Positions 1-7,995 of a DNA stretch of 64,000 nt are shown here, one piece after another. The stretch spans positions 372,001 through 436,000 of the forward strand of contig NZ_JAAVVW010000003.1 of assembly GCF_023910625.1 (NCBI RefSeq), given 5' to 3'. The stretch is from Limnohabitans sp. GTDB lineage: Bacteria; Pseudomonadota; Gammaproteobacteria; Burkholderiales; Burkholderiaceae_C. How positions within the stretch are numbered: the stretch's first letter is position 1; every line of letters begins with the position of its first letter. A model generated the notes under the pieces. It was not told where the DNA came from. It did not search any database and saw only the letters and a program-made list of their open reading frames with translations. The translations under genes were made by a program, and so were the position numbers.

Positions 1-31
1 TTGCTTTTCAATGTATAATTTCAACCAGTTT

Positions 32-107
32 GCGGGAATAGCTCAGTTGGTAGAGCGCAACCTTGCCAAGGTTGAGGTCGCGAGTTCGAGCCTCGTTTCC
101 CGCTCCA
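32..107 (+). tRNA. tRNA-Gly (GCC)
   Basis: A full cloverleaf can be folded. The acceptor strands are GCGGGAA and TTCCCGC, the D arm holds AGCTCAGTTGGTAGAGC, the anticodon stem CAACC/GGTTG encloses the loop TTGCCAA with anticodon GCC at 65-67, and the T loop is GTTCGAGCC. The discriminator T at 104 is followed by an encoded CCA at 105-107. It decodes GGC/GGU glycine codons. It stands alone in the window; the next gene is on the opposite strand. Confidence 0.97.
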
Positions 108-215
108 AATCCGAAAAGCAGTGCCAACGACTTTTCGACAAAAAAGAAGCATACGCTTCCTTTTTTTGCCCTGGTCAGTGATCTATCCAGCGGGTATGTA
201 AAGACTGCAGGCGGA

Positions 216-1190
216 TCAGTTCACCATGACCAATTTGCCCTTGACGCTGCGTGTACCCATCAAGGCGTAGGCTGTTTTGAGTTCGCTCATCGGCAGGGTC
301 CTGTCGATCACGGGTTTGATCTTTCCTAAGGCATACCACTTGGCCAGCGTCTCCATCATGCTTGTGTTGGCTTGAGGTTCACGTTTGGCAAACTCCCCCC
401 AAAACACACCAACCAAGGATGCACCTTTGAGCAATGGCAGGTTTAAGGGCAGGCAAGGGATCGGCCCACCTGCAAAACCGACGACCAAATAACGACCGCG
501 CCAAGCGATGGAGCGAAATGCAGGTTCAGCGATGTCGCCGCCAACGGGGTCGTAGATCACATCTGGCCCTTGGCCTGCAGTCTGTGTTTTCAGTGTTTCT
601 CGCAAATTCAACTTGCTGTAATTGATGACCTCATCGGCCCCTAATGATTTGCACAGCGCACATTTCTCGTCTGTGGAGGTTGCTGCAATCACTTTGGCAC
701 CCGTGGCTTTGGCAATTTGTATGGCTGCTGTACCCACCCCGCCAGCAGCGCCCAAAACCAAGACTGTTTCTCCCGCTTTCAAGGCGGCCCGGTCAAGCAG
801 TGCGTGATATGAAGTGGCGTAAGTCATGATGAAGGCCGCTGCATCAGTGGCCGGGAAATGTTCAGGCAATGGCAGGCACAATTTAGCTGGTGCCAAGGTG
901 TGGGTGCCAAAACCACCTGTTCCCGAGAGGCAGGCGACTTTTTGCCCGATTTTCAAGTGTGTCACGCCATCCCCAACGCATTGAACCGTGCCTGCATACT
1001 CTGAGCCTGGAACAAAGGGCAATGGAGGTTTCATCTGGTATTTGTTTTGCACGATCAACAGATCTGGAAAATTCAAACTGGCCGCTTGAATCTCGATCAG
1101 AACCTCGCCGGGACCTGGTTTGGGTGTGGAGACTTCTCGCCATGAGAGGGCTTCGACGCCCGTGGGGTTCTCGCAAAGCCAAGCTTGCAT
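216..1190 (-). CDS. NADPH:quinone oxidoreductase family protein (zinc-independent MDR)
   Basis: The 324-residue protein is a medium-chain dehydrogenase/reductase of the quinone oxidoreductase type. The N-terminal GroES-like part carries the family pattern around SLNFPDLLIVQNKYQ, and the Rossmann part carries VLVLGAAGGVGTAAIQIAKATGA followed by an SLGADEVINY stretch typical of NADPH-binding members. No structural or catalytic zinc cysteine cluster is seen, which separates it from alcohol dehydrogenases. Such enzymes reduce quinones or enones in the cytosol; the substrate cannot be told from sequence. It is a single gene, divergent from surE. Complete for the family (320-330 residues). Confidence 0.88.
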   Translation of the reverse strand: MQAWLCENPTGVEALSWREVSTPKPGPGEVLIEIQAASLNFPDLLIVQNKYQMKPPLPFVPGSEYAGTVQCVGDGVTHLKIGQKVACLSGTGGFGTHTLAPAKLCLPLPEHFPATDAAAFIMTYATSYHALLDRAALKAGETVLVLGAAGGVGTAAIQIAKATGAKVIAATSTDEKCALCKSLGADEVINYSKLNLRETLKTQTAGQGPDVIYDPVGGDIAEPAFRSIAWRGRYLVVGFAGGPIPCLPLNLPLLKGASLVGVFWGEFAKREPQANTSMMETLAKWYALGKIKPVIDRTLPMSELKTAYALMGTRSVKGKLVMVN

Positions 1191-1356
1191 GCTGTTTCTC
1201 CAAGTAAATGCAATCTAGTGGATGGTTCATCTTAGACAGAGCTCCTTCACTCACCATGTCTCGCTAGCGACCAAGTGCTGGTTGGATGTGTTGTGTGATC
1301 CCGGTTGCGCGTTACGCTGGGCAGCGCTTTACAATTCGTCAATGATAAAAAAAGCT

Positions 1357-2127
1357 ATGAAAATACTGATTTGTAATGACGATGGCTTTCGTGCCGAAGG
1401 GATCGTTGCCTTGTATGACGCGCTGCAGGCCATAGCCGAGGTTGAGGTGGTGGCGCCAGAACACAACAACAGTGCCAAATCCAACGCTTTGACTCTGCAC
1501 ACGCCGTTGTATGTGAATCGGGCCGACAATGGTTTTCGCTATGTCAATGGCACCCCGGCAGATTGCGTCCACATTGCCTTGACAGGCTTGTTGGGTTACC
1601 GACCCGATTTGGTGATTTCGGGCATCAACAACGGCGCCAATATGGGAGATGACACTTTGTATTCGGGCACCGTAGGGGCTGCAATGGAAGGCTATTTATT
1701 TGGGATTCCGGCCATTGCAGTTTCACAAATTGACAAGGGTTGGGCGCATCTGGATGCTGCGGCCCAGACCGTCAAACAGATGGTTCAGCAAATGATCACC
1801 CAACAACTGGTGGGCGTGAGCCCTTGGTTGTTGAATGTGAACATTCCCAACTTGCCCTTGGAGCAGATCAAGCACCCCAAGGTTTGTCGATTGGGGCGTC
1901 GTCATGCCGCCGAGCCTGTGATCACCCAGATCGATCCAAGAGGCCAAACCATGTACTGGATTGGCAAAGCGGGGGCCGCCATGGATGACAGTTCGGGCAC
2001 CGATTTCCATGCGGCTGATCTGAGTCATGTGGTGGTGACACCCTTGAAAGTTGATTTGACCGAACATGATCACCTGGAGGCTTGGGGTCAGACCTGTGCC
2101 CGCCTTTGGCACCAGGACGTGCCATGA
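1357..2127 (+). CDS. surE: 5'/3'-nucleotidase SurE
   Basis: SurE is a metal-dependent nucleoside monophosphate and polyphosphate phosphatase linked to stationary-phase survival. The start at 1357 gives MKILICNDDG, which puts the two metal-binding aspartates at residues 8-9 as in the family. The second conserved block reads SGINNGANMGDDTLYSGTVG, which carries metal and phosphate ligands. A reading frame stays open upstream of 1357, with another ATG at 1342, but family alignment favours 1357. The 256 residues are a normal length. Its stop overlaps the pcm start as ATGA, so the two are probably translationally coupled. Confidence 0.95.
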   Translation: MKILICNDDGFRAEGIVALYDALQAIAEVEVVAPEHNNSAKSNALTLHTPLYVNRADNGFRYVNGTPADCVHIALTGLLGYRPDLVISGINNGANMGDDTLYSGTVGAAMEGYLFGIPAIAVSQIDKGWAHLDAAAQTVKQMVQQMITQQLVGVSPWLLNVNIPNLPLEQIKHPKVCRLGRRHAAEPVITQIDPRGQTMYWIGKAGAAMDDSSGTDFHAADLSHVVVTPLKVDLTEHDHLEAWGQTCARLWHQDVP

Positions 2128-2918
2128 AGTCAAGGCCAAGTTTTCCAGTCAGATTGAGCGTGACAGAGGTGGCCGCGGGTCGCCCGGTTCATGCGGTAAA
2201 ACCTCAGCCAGCATCGCGAGCGGACGAGCTCAAGGCTCATCAGACGCTGGGCTTGCCTGGCCCAATTGGACTGGGTCTGGATTCGAGCGCTGTCAGAGCA
2301 AAAATGGTGGCCAAACTGGCTGCTCAAGGGGTTCAGGATGAGCTGGTGCTGAAGGCGATGGGGCTGGTTCAACGGCATTGTTTTGTCGAATCCGCCTTGG
2401 TTGGACAAGCTTATGAAGACACGAGTTTGCCGATTGGTTTTGCGCAAACCATTTCCAAACCGAATGTGGTGGCGCGGATCATCGAGTTGCTGCGTCAAGG
2501 CGTTCAGGGCAAGTTGGGTCGAATTCTCGAAATTGGGACGGGCAGCGGTTACCAGGCAGCGGTGCTCAGCCATGTCGCGACCGAGGTGTACAGCATTGAG
2601 CGCTTGCGTGCTCTGCATGAGAAGGCCAAAAAAAATCTGTTGCCATTTCGCTTGCCCAACGTCCATCTGATTTTTGGGGATGGCATGCTGGGTTTTGTCA
2701 AAGGGGCACCCTATGCCGGCATCATTTCAGCGGCCGGTGGCGCCGAGGTTCCTGAGGCTTGGCTGGATCAATTGGCTGAGGGGGGGCGCTTGGTCGCGCC
2801 CACGGTCACATCGGCTGGACATCAAGCCTTGGTGGTGATTCACAAAACCGGCCAAGGGTTTGATCGGCAGGTTCTGGAGCCAGTTCATTTTGTACCTCTA
2901 AAATCTGGGATTGCTTAA
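2124..2918 (+). CDS. pcm: Protein-L-isoaspartate O-methyltransferase
   Basis: Pcm repairs isoaspartyl residues in damaged proteins using S-adenosylmethionine. The SAM-binding motif is visible as LEIGTGSGYQAAVLS, after the substrate-side stretch LPIGFAQTISKP that corresponds to the conserved active-site loop. The ATG at 2124 overlaps the surE stop (ATGA), which decides the start over an in-frame ATG at 2082. The protein (264 residues) is about 50 residues longer than the E. coli enzyme because of a poorly conserved N-terminal extension, common in Burkholderiales. Second gene of surE-pcm-nlpD. Confidence 0.94.
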   Translation: MKSRPSFPVRLSVTEVAAGRPVHAVKPQPASRADELKAHQTLGLPGPIGLGLDSSAVRAKMVAKLAAQGVQDELVLKAMGLVQRHCFVESALVGQAYEDTSLPIGFAQTISKPNVVARIIELLRQGVQGKLGRILEIGTGSGYQAAVLSHVATEVYSIERLRALHEKAKKNLLPFRLPNVHLIFGDGMLGFVKGAPYAGIISAAGGAEVPEAWLDQLAEGGRLVAPTVTSAGHQALVVIHKTGQGFDRQVLEPVHFVPLKSGIA

Positions 2919-2932
2919 AGGATAGAACCCGG

Positions 2933-3787
2933 ATGATGGCTTGTCATGTTTCCCGTTTTGGCTTGGTTGGTATTGCTCTGGTCCTATTGGCGGGCTGCAA
3001 TTCCCCACCCCGTTCTCCTGCGCCGGTTGAAACGCGCAGTGTGATGGGTCGAACTCCCGTCACAGCCCCTGCCCCTGACCTGTCTGCGGCCAGCCCATCA
3101 TCCAGGGTGATGCCGGGTTCCGAGAATGCGGGAAAGCCCGGTTTTTATACTGTGCAGCGTGGCGATACCCTGACGCGCATCGCGCTTGACCATGGGCAGT
3201 CCTGGCGTGATTTGGCCTCTTGGAACAATTTATCCAATGCCCACTTGATCGAAGTGGGGCAGGTTTTGCGAGTGTCGCCCCCAGGTGCAACGCTTCAGAC
3301 CAGCGGCGTGGTGGTGCAGCCGATCAGCCCCAGCGCTGCCTCAGAGCCCAAAGTCACATCTGCAGCAAGCCCTACATCACCCCCTGCAGCGACGCCTTCT
3401 GTTCCCGCCGTTAATGATCCAGGTCTGGCTTTTGCCTGGCCAGCTACCGGAGCTGTGATTGGTGCATTTGACGAAGTCAAAAACAAAGGGCTGGACATTG
3501 CCGGGCAAGCTGGTGATCCTGTCCTGGCGGCCGCAGATGGCCAAGTTGTCTATGCGGGTGCAGGTTTGCGCGGTTATGGAAACTTGATCATTCTCAAACA
3601 CAACAACACGTTTTTGACCGCATATGCCCACAATCAGAGCTTGCTGGTCAAGGAAGACCAGCAAGTGCGAAGAGGGCAAAAGATAGCCGAGATGGGGAAA
3701 ACCGATGCCGAGCGGGTCAAGTTGCACTTTGAGATTCGTCGTCAAGGTAAGCCGGTTGATCCAGCCAAGTTTTTGCCAGTCCGTTGA
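2933..3787 (+). CDS. nlpD: LysM/M23 lipoprotein NlpD-type (murein hydrolase activator)
   Basis: This is an outer-membrane lipoprotein with a lipobox ending LLAGC at about residue 22, a LysM domain (YTVQRGDTLTRIALDHG, about residues 70-115), a Pro/Ser/Ala-rich linker, and a C-terminal M23/LytM domain. The first zinc ligand is lost: the domain opens with NKGLDIAG where active enzymes have histidine, as in E. coli NlpD. It is therefore read as an activator of the amidase AmiC in septal murein splitting and not as a peptidase itself. It closes the surE-pcm-nlpD set. rpoS, which follows nlpD in many gamma- and betaproteobacteria, is not here; rlmD follows. Confidence 0.92.
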   Translation: MMACHVSRFGLVGIALVLLAGCNSPPRSPAPVETRSVMGRTPVTAPAPDLSAASPSSRVMPGSENAGKPGFYTVQRGDTLTRIALDHGQSWRDLASWNNLSNAHLIEVGQVLRVSPPGATLQTSGVVVQPISPSAASEPKVTSAASPTSPPAATPSVPAVNDPGLAFAWPATGAVIGAFDEVKNKGLDIAGQAGDPVLAAADGQVVYAGAGLRGYGNLIILKHNNTFLTAYAHNQSLLVKEDQQVRRGQKIAEMGKTDAERVKLHFEIRRQGKPVDPAKFLPVR

Positions 3788-3894
3788 ACTTGATCCGTCA
3801 CAGCAGAACTGGTTTTGGGTGGGTTTATAAAAATCCATTTGTCTGCGACTGAGCCCCACGATTTTTCTGTCGTTCATCCTGAGACAATCGGGGG

Positions 3895-5337
3895 ATGAGC
3901 GAACCAGACATTTCCCTATCCCTAGCCCAAGCCCACGCCGAGGAGATCAGTCACTTCAGTGAAAACCTGCCCGCAGGCTTTTTGCTTGTGGGGTCTTTGG
4001 ACATGGATGCACAAGGCATCGCCCGCCGACCTGACGGCAAAGTTGTGTTCATCGAAGGCGCTTTGCCTTTCGAGCTGGTGTCGGTCAACGTGCACCGCAA
4101 AAAGAACAACTGGGAGCAGGGCACTGTCACCCAAATTCACCACGAGTCGTCGCAACGCGTGCGGCCAGGCTGCCCAAATTTTGGCCTGCATGCCGGCGCC
4201 TGCGGCGGGTGCAAGATGCAGCACCTGGAGGCTTCCGCCCAAGTGGCCATCAAGCAAAGGGTGCTGGAGGACAACCTCTGGCACTTGTGCAAAGTCAAAG
4301 CCGAAACCATGCTGCGCCCCATCGAGGGGCCGACCTGGGGTTACCGCTACCGCGCCCGGCTGTCGGTGCGCTATGTGATCAAAAAGGGACAAGTGCTCAT
4401 TGGTTTTCACGAGCGCAAAAGCCGTTACGTCGCCGACATGAAAGTTTGTCCGGTCTTGCCGCCCCATGTCAGTCGCATGCTGCTGCCTTTGCGTGCGCTG
4501 ATTGGCCAGATGGACGCCCGTGAGACTTTGCCCCAGCTGGAGCTGGCCTGTGGCGACGAAGTCACGGCCTTGGTGCTGCGGCACATGGAACCCCTGAGCG
4601 AAGGCGATAAAGCCTTGCTGCGCGCCTTTGCGGCCGAGCACCAGGTGCAGTGGTGGCTGCAACCCAAGGGGCCCGACACAGTGCATTTGCTGGACGAAGG
4701 CGGGGCTCAGCTGAGTTATGGCCTGCCCGACTTTGGCATCACCATGCCCTTCAGGCCCACCGACTTCACCCAGGTCAACCCCTTCATCAACCGCGTGCTG
4801 GTGGCCCGTGCGCTGCGCTTGTTGCAAGCGCAAAAGACCGAGCGGGTGATCGACTGGTTTTGCGGTTTGGGCAACTTCACCTTGCCCATCGCAACGCAAG
4901 CGGCCGAGGTGCTGGGCATCGAAGGGGCAGAGACACTGGTCGCGCGTTCACGCGACAACTACGCACGCAACCAGGCCGCTCGGCCCGAGGGCCAGACCTT
5001 GGCCCCCACGCAATTTGTGGCGCGCAATTTGTTCGAGATGACGCCCGAGATGCTGGTGGCCGATGGCACCGCCGACAAATGGCTGGTGGACCCACCCCGC
5101 GAGGGTGCATTTGCCCTGAGCAAGGCACTGGCCGAACTGCACGAAAACCAGGATTTGCGTCAAGGATGGAAACCCCCGCAGCGCATTGTCTATGTGAGCT
5201 GCAACCCCGCCACGCTGGCCCGGGATGCCGGCATTTTGGTTCACCGTGCGGGTTACCGCTGTGTGGCCGCAGGGGTCATCAACATGTTTGCGCACACGGC
5301 GCATGTGGAGAGCATGGCGGTGTTCGAGTTGGCCTGA
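3895..5337 (+). CDS. rlmD: 23S rRNA (uracil(1939)-C(5))-methyltransferase
   Basis: RlmD (RumA) methylates U1939 of 23S rRNA with SAM. A TRAM-like N-terminal domain precedes the iron-sulfur cysteine group in [19 protein letters not shown], the SAM site [14 protein letters not shown], the [10 protein letters not shown] motif and the catalytic-cysteine block [13 protein letters not shown]. At 480 residues it is slightly longer than the E. coli protein (433). About 107 bases separate it from nlpD, so it may have its own promoter. A bidirectional terminator follows. Confidence 0.95.
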   Translation: MSEPDISLSLAQAHAEEISHFSENLPAGFLLVGSLDMDAQGIARRPDGKVVFIEGALPFELVSVNVHRKKNNWEQGTVTQIHHESSQRVRPGCPNFGLHAGACGGCKMQHLEASAQVAIKQRVLEDNLWHLCKVKAETMLRPIEGPTWGYRYRARLSVRYVIKKGQVLIGFHERKSRYVADMKVCPVLPPHVSRMLLPLRALIGQMDARETLPQLELACGDEVTALVLRHMEPLSEGDKALLRAFAAEHQVQWWLQPKGPDTVHLLDEGGAQLSYGLPDFGITMPFRPTDFTQVNPFINRVLVARALRLLQAQKTERVIDWFCGLGNFTLPIATQAAEVLGIEGAETLVARSRDNYARNQAARPEGQTLAPTQFVARNLFEMTPEMLVADGTADKWLVDPPREGAFALSKALAELHENQDLRQGWKPPQRIVYVSCNPATLARDAGILVHRAGYRCVAAGVINMFAHTAHVESMAVFELA

Positions 5338-5380
5338 AGATACTCAATTGGAAGCGGGCCATTGGCCCCGCACGCACAAA

Positions 5381-5404
5381 AAAGGCTCCCGAGGGAGCCT
5401 TTTT
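5381..5404. terminator. Bidirectional rho-independent terminator
   Basis: The perfect stem AGGCTCCC/GGGAGCCT with a short loop is flanked by an A-run on the left and a T-run on the right, so it can end transcription in both directions. It lies between the convergent genes rlmD and the BAX inhibitor-1 gene. Confidence 0.9.
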
Positions 5405-5423
5405 GAGGTGTGTGCAACGCAGA

Positions 5424-6116
5424 TCAGTCGCGTTCGCCGCCCATGATGCCCAGCAAGGCCAACAGGCTTTGGAAGATGTTGAACACGCTCAGGTACAGGG
5501 CCAAGGTGGCGCTGATGTAGTTGGTCTCGCCACCGTCCAGGATGCGCTTGATGTCATACAGCAAGAAGGCGCTGAAGATGCCGATGGCCAAGGTTGAAAT
5601 CACCATCATGCCGGCTGTGGAGCCCACAAACACGTTGATGATGCCGCCCACCATCAGGACCATGGCCCCAACGAACAGCCATTTGCCCATGCCCGACAGA
5701 TCACGCTTGATGACGCTGGCCAGGCTGGCCATGACAAAGAACACGCCGGCGGTGCCCGCAAAAGCGGTCATCACCAATTCTGAGCCGTTCTTGAAGCCCA
5801 GCACCATGGCGATCATGCGCGAGAGCATCAAGCCCATGAAGAAGGTGAAGGCCAACAAAACAGGCACGCCAGCAGCCGAGTTTTTGGTTTTCTCGATGGC
5901 GTACATGAAACCGAATGCGCCACCCAGGAAAACGATCAGGCCCATAAAGCCTGTCAGGGATTGGGTGATGCCTGTGCTCACGCCGACCCATGCGCCCAGC
6001 ACGGTGGGCAGCATGCTCAGGGCGAGCAACCAATAGGTGTTGCGCAGAACGCGGTTGCGGGCCGCCAGGTCCACGTGGCCCCAGTCGGCAGAATTGAGGG
6101 TGCGTAAGTCGCTCAT
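5424..6116 (-). CDS. BAX inhibitor-1/YccA family membrane protein
   Basis: The 230-residue protein has about seven hydrophobic helices spread over its length and the C-terminal acidic turn (YDIKRILDGGETNYISA) characteristic of the TMBIM/YccA family, which act as pH-sensitive calcium channels or, as YccA, as FtsH modulators in the inner membrane. The start at 6116 is chosen because AAGGAG lies seven bases upstream; a frame extension to 6146 has no such site. Single gene, convergent with rlmD over a shared terminator. Confidence 0.93.
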   Translation of the reverse strand: MSDLRTLNSADWGHVDLAARNRVLRNTYWLLALSMLPTVLGAWVGVSTGITQSLTGFMGLIVFLGGAFGFMYAIEKTKNSAAGVPVLLAFTFFMGLMLSRMIAMVLGFKNGSELVMTAFAGTAGVFFVMASLASVIKRDLSGMGKWLFVGAMVLMVGGIINVFVGSTAGMMVISTLAIGIFSAFLLYDIKRILDGGETNYISATLALYLSVFNIFQSLLALLGIMGGERD

Positions 6117-6312
6117 GGTGTATCTCCTTAACACGCCTTGGATCAAGGCTGAACGTCATTTTAAAGGCCCCGCTCTGCAAGGTCGATGGTTTTCGGGATT
6201 TCCGTCAGGCCATGGGGTTATCCGGGTGATTCAGTTTTGCCTTGGGGTGTGCAATAGACGGGTCAGCGCCCGTGTATGCTTGATGTTTTTAACCCAAGTC
6301 CTGTAAATCAAC

Positions 6313-6720
6313 ATGAAAACACAAGCCACTTTGGAACTGTCCGATGTGAAAGCCATCGCCGCTGCGGCCGAAGCCGAAGCCCTGAAAAACAACTGGGCAG
6401 TGAGCATCGCCATCGTCGATGGCGGCGGCCATTTGCTGCATTTCGCCCGTCTGGACGGCGCGCCCCCGATTTCATCCCATATCGCACCCGCCAAAGCCCA
6501 CACGGCCGCCCTGGGTCGCCGTGAATCCAAAGTCTACGAAGACGTCATCAACGGTGGCCGCATGTCCTTCCTGTCGGCCCCGAGCATTCAGGGCATGCTC
6601 GAAGGCGGCGTGCCAATCATGAAGGACGGCTTTTGCTTGGGCGCAGTGGGTGTCAGCGGCGTCAAGTCGACCGAAGACGCACAAATCGCCAAAGCGGGTA
6701 TTGCGGCCGTTGGCTTGTGA
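6313..6720 (+). CDS. GlcG/HbpS family heme-binding-like protein
   Basis: The 135-residue protein matches the GlcG/HbpS (DUF336) family along its length: the VSIAIVDGGGHLLHFARLDGA block and the GGVPIMKDGFCLGAVGVSG block form the conserved core. Members bind heme or glycolate-related ligands and often sit beside oxidative catabolic genes; a precise role cannot be assigned here. No signal peptide is seen, so it is probably cytosolic. It is a single gene with its own terminator 44 bases after the stop. Confidence 0.85.
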   Translation: MKTQATLELSDVKAIAAAAEAEALKNNWAVSIAIVDGGGHLLHFARLDGAPPISSHIAPAKAHTAALGRRESKVYEDVINGGRMSFLSAPSIQGMLEGGVPIMKDGFCLGAVGVSGVKSTEDAQIAKAGIAAVGL

Positions 6721-6763
6721 TCTGTCTCTTGAAGCCCTGACCTGTTGGTCAAGGCCGCGAATG

Positions 6764-6789
6764 AAAAACCCGCCTTGGCGGGTTTTTTT
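6764..6789 (+). terminator. Rho-independent terminator after the GlcG-like gene
   Basis: AAAACCCGCC and GGCGGGTTTT form a perfect stem around a TT loop, followed by a seven-T run. It marks the last core feature before the accessory island. Confidence 0.92.
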
Positions 6790-6979
6790 CATGGTGCGCC
6801 CAGCATGGGCGCACACCTGCGGGTGCAAGTCCTGCTGCGAGCTGGTCATATTGAGCAAAGTGAAGCGCAACTGCGTGAGGGTGAGCGAGCGCGGGAAGGA
6901 AGCGTGGAGCATAAATCGCGAGCCGATGAACAAGAACCGCATTTCATTCCCACGGCGGGCAAAATATCATCTCGCAGCG

Positions 6980-7036
6980 TTAACCTTGGGTGGGGTGGGG
7001 TGGGGTGGGGTAGGGTAGGTTGTGCATCCTGCTCAT
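6980..7036 (-). pseudogene. higA antitoxin stub (first codons only)
   Basis: Eleven bases downstream of the higB remnant, the minus strand starts MSRMHNLPYP, which matches the usual N-terminus of HigA antitoxins (MSRMHNPPHPGE). The frame then runs into the (CCCCA)n repeat, encodes Pro/Thr/His only, and stops after 18 codons. No helix-turn-helix remains further downstream. The seen part is short, so the family call rests on position after higB as well as on sequence. Confidence 0.6.
6988..7015 (+). repeat. (GGGGT)n tandem tract, G-quadruplex-type
   Basis: Six consecutive G-runs of three or four are separated by one or two bases (T or TA), giving a canonical G-quadruplex pattern with very short loops. 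It sits exactly inside the broken higA reading frame at the left edge of the island. Confidence 0.9.
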
Positions 7037-7046
7037 CTCGTGTACC

Positions 7047-7280
7047 TCAGTGGTAATCCTGGTAATCGACCAGGATCGCATCGCCATCCTCAATCCGGAA
7101 CGTCAAGCGCCAATTGCCGCTGACCATTACCGCCCAGCGCCCAGCAAGCCCTCCAGACAGCGGATGAAGCCGCCAGCCTGGCAAATTCATGTCCCGTGGC
7201 GCCTGAGCCCGGTTCAACTGCGCCAATTGCCTCGCCAGCCTAGCCGCATACACCACCTGGATGCCGGTCTTTGTTCCCTA
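7047..7280 (-). pseudogene. higB: higB-type toxin, N-terminus lost
   Basis: The minus strand encodes the C-terminal two thirds of a HigB/RelE-fold host-inhibition toxin: LPGWRLHPLSGGLAG, MVSGNWRLTFRIEDGD and the terminal VDYQDYH are family signatures (mRNA cleavage at the ribosome). Homology reaches back to GTKTGIQ near 7278, then meets a stop and the IS5-like remnant. About the first 18 residues of a normal 92-residue HigB are missing. A Val start at 7256 would give 69 residues, unlikely to be functional. Its antitoxin gene is also destroyed. Confidence 0.8.
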
Positions 7281-7716
7281 TTGAAAAAGGCCTCCATTCC
7301 CTTGTCGAGGGGCACACGCTCAGTGAGCAAGCGGAACAAGCCAGCGTCCTCATGCAAGCCATGGACACCAAACCGCACAAGGCCATCGTTGACCTGGGCT
7401 ACCGGGGGGTGGACAAGGCCAACCCCGACATCGACATCAAGCACCGTGGCAAATTCAAGAGTCTGACGGATGAAGACAAAAAAGATCTCAAGCGCCGACA
7501 AGCCATCGAGCCGATCATCGGCCACTTGAAGGCAGATCACCGAATGAACCGGTGCCACCTGAAGTGGTCACGGGCGACAGTTTGCACGCGGTGCTGTGCG
7601 CAGACGGTTACAACACTCGGTGGCTGCTGCACATGATCGTGAAAAAGGGCATCAGTCTTTTTTTGCGCCTGCTACAGGTCAGCGGTTTGGGGGAGCGGGG
7701 CCACCAATTGAGGTAG
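7271..7716 (+). pseudogene. IS5-family transposase remnant, frameshifted
   Basis: The plus strand encodes the C-terminal half of an IS5-type DDE transposase: HKAIVDLGYRG carries the second catalytic Asp region and RRQAIEPIIGHLKADHRMNR the Glu block. After HLK the frame shifts by about one base near 7560 and continues as DSLHAVLCADGYNTRWLLHM to a stop at 7714. The N-terminal half with the first Asp is absent and replaced by the higB remnant, so the gene cannot work. No inverted repeats of the element are recognisable. Confidence 0.82.
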
Positions 7717-7728
7717 TTTTTTATGGAC

Positions 7729-7751
7729 GGATAGGAAATCCAACCGCATGA
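7729..7751 (-). repeat. oriIS-like end sequence, copy A
   Basis: The plus strand reads GGATAGGAAATCCAACCGC followed by ATGAG. Read on the minus strand it is GCGGTTGGATTTCCTATCC, close to the ISCR1 oriIS as I recall it (GCGTTTGAACTTCCTATACGG). It lies 165 bases beyond the stop of an IS91-like transposase tail on the minus strand, the place where oriIS sits in IS91/ISCR elements. Twelve bases separate it from the IS5-like remnant on its left. Confidence 0.7.
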
Positions 7752-7915
7752 GGACGACTATGGCTCAGGTTTTGGGCATCACAGGCCTTCAGGCTGGGGC
7801 TGCCTGAACGCTTGTAAAGGGCCAGTCGCTCGAGATTTTTCGGTATGCGCATTTTTTGGCAGTGACAGACGCAGCCCTGCCCCGCAGCGTTGGCAAAACC
7901 GCTGTTGCCTTCCTC

Positions 7916-7995
7916 TTACCAACTGACGCGCTGATCGGCATCGAAGTGCGGTGCCACTTGGGCCGCCTCGTCTCAATCAGGCTCAACCTCGACAC
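7916..7995 (-). pseudogene. IS91/ISCR-like transposase C-terminal tail, copy A
   Basis: Minus-strand translation gives VEPD-stop-DEAAQVAPHFDADQRVSW-stop, alignable with the tail of copy C (VEPEWD, QPAPDFEVDQRVSW). The TGG for Trp after VEPD has become TGA. The last codons of the neighbouring sensor kinase are read from this same segment, so the kinase has been joined to it in frame. The region between 7751 and 7916 is also similar to 18380-18567, so copies A and C share about 260 bases. Confidence 0.65.

Noticed and set aside
3895-5337. rpoS expected after nlpD
   Set aside because: The gene here carries the RlmD cluster cysteines and methyltransferase motifs; no sigma factor region is present.
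6472-6942. Minus-strand frame reading RFTLLNMTSSQQDLHPQVCAHAGRT
   Set aside because: It overlaps the GlcG-like gene and its terminator. The intergenic part resembles short repeats seen in many proteobacterial genomes, but I could not support either a gene or a defined repeat family.
7779-7995. Short minus-strand frames inside the copy A repeat with a similar stretch in copy C ([10 protein letters not shown])
   Set aside because: The shared words come from nucleotide similarity downstream of the transposase stop, in the non-coding part between tail and oriIS; frames differ in length and have no start signals.
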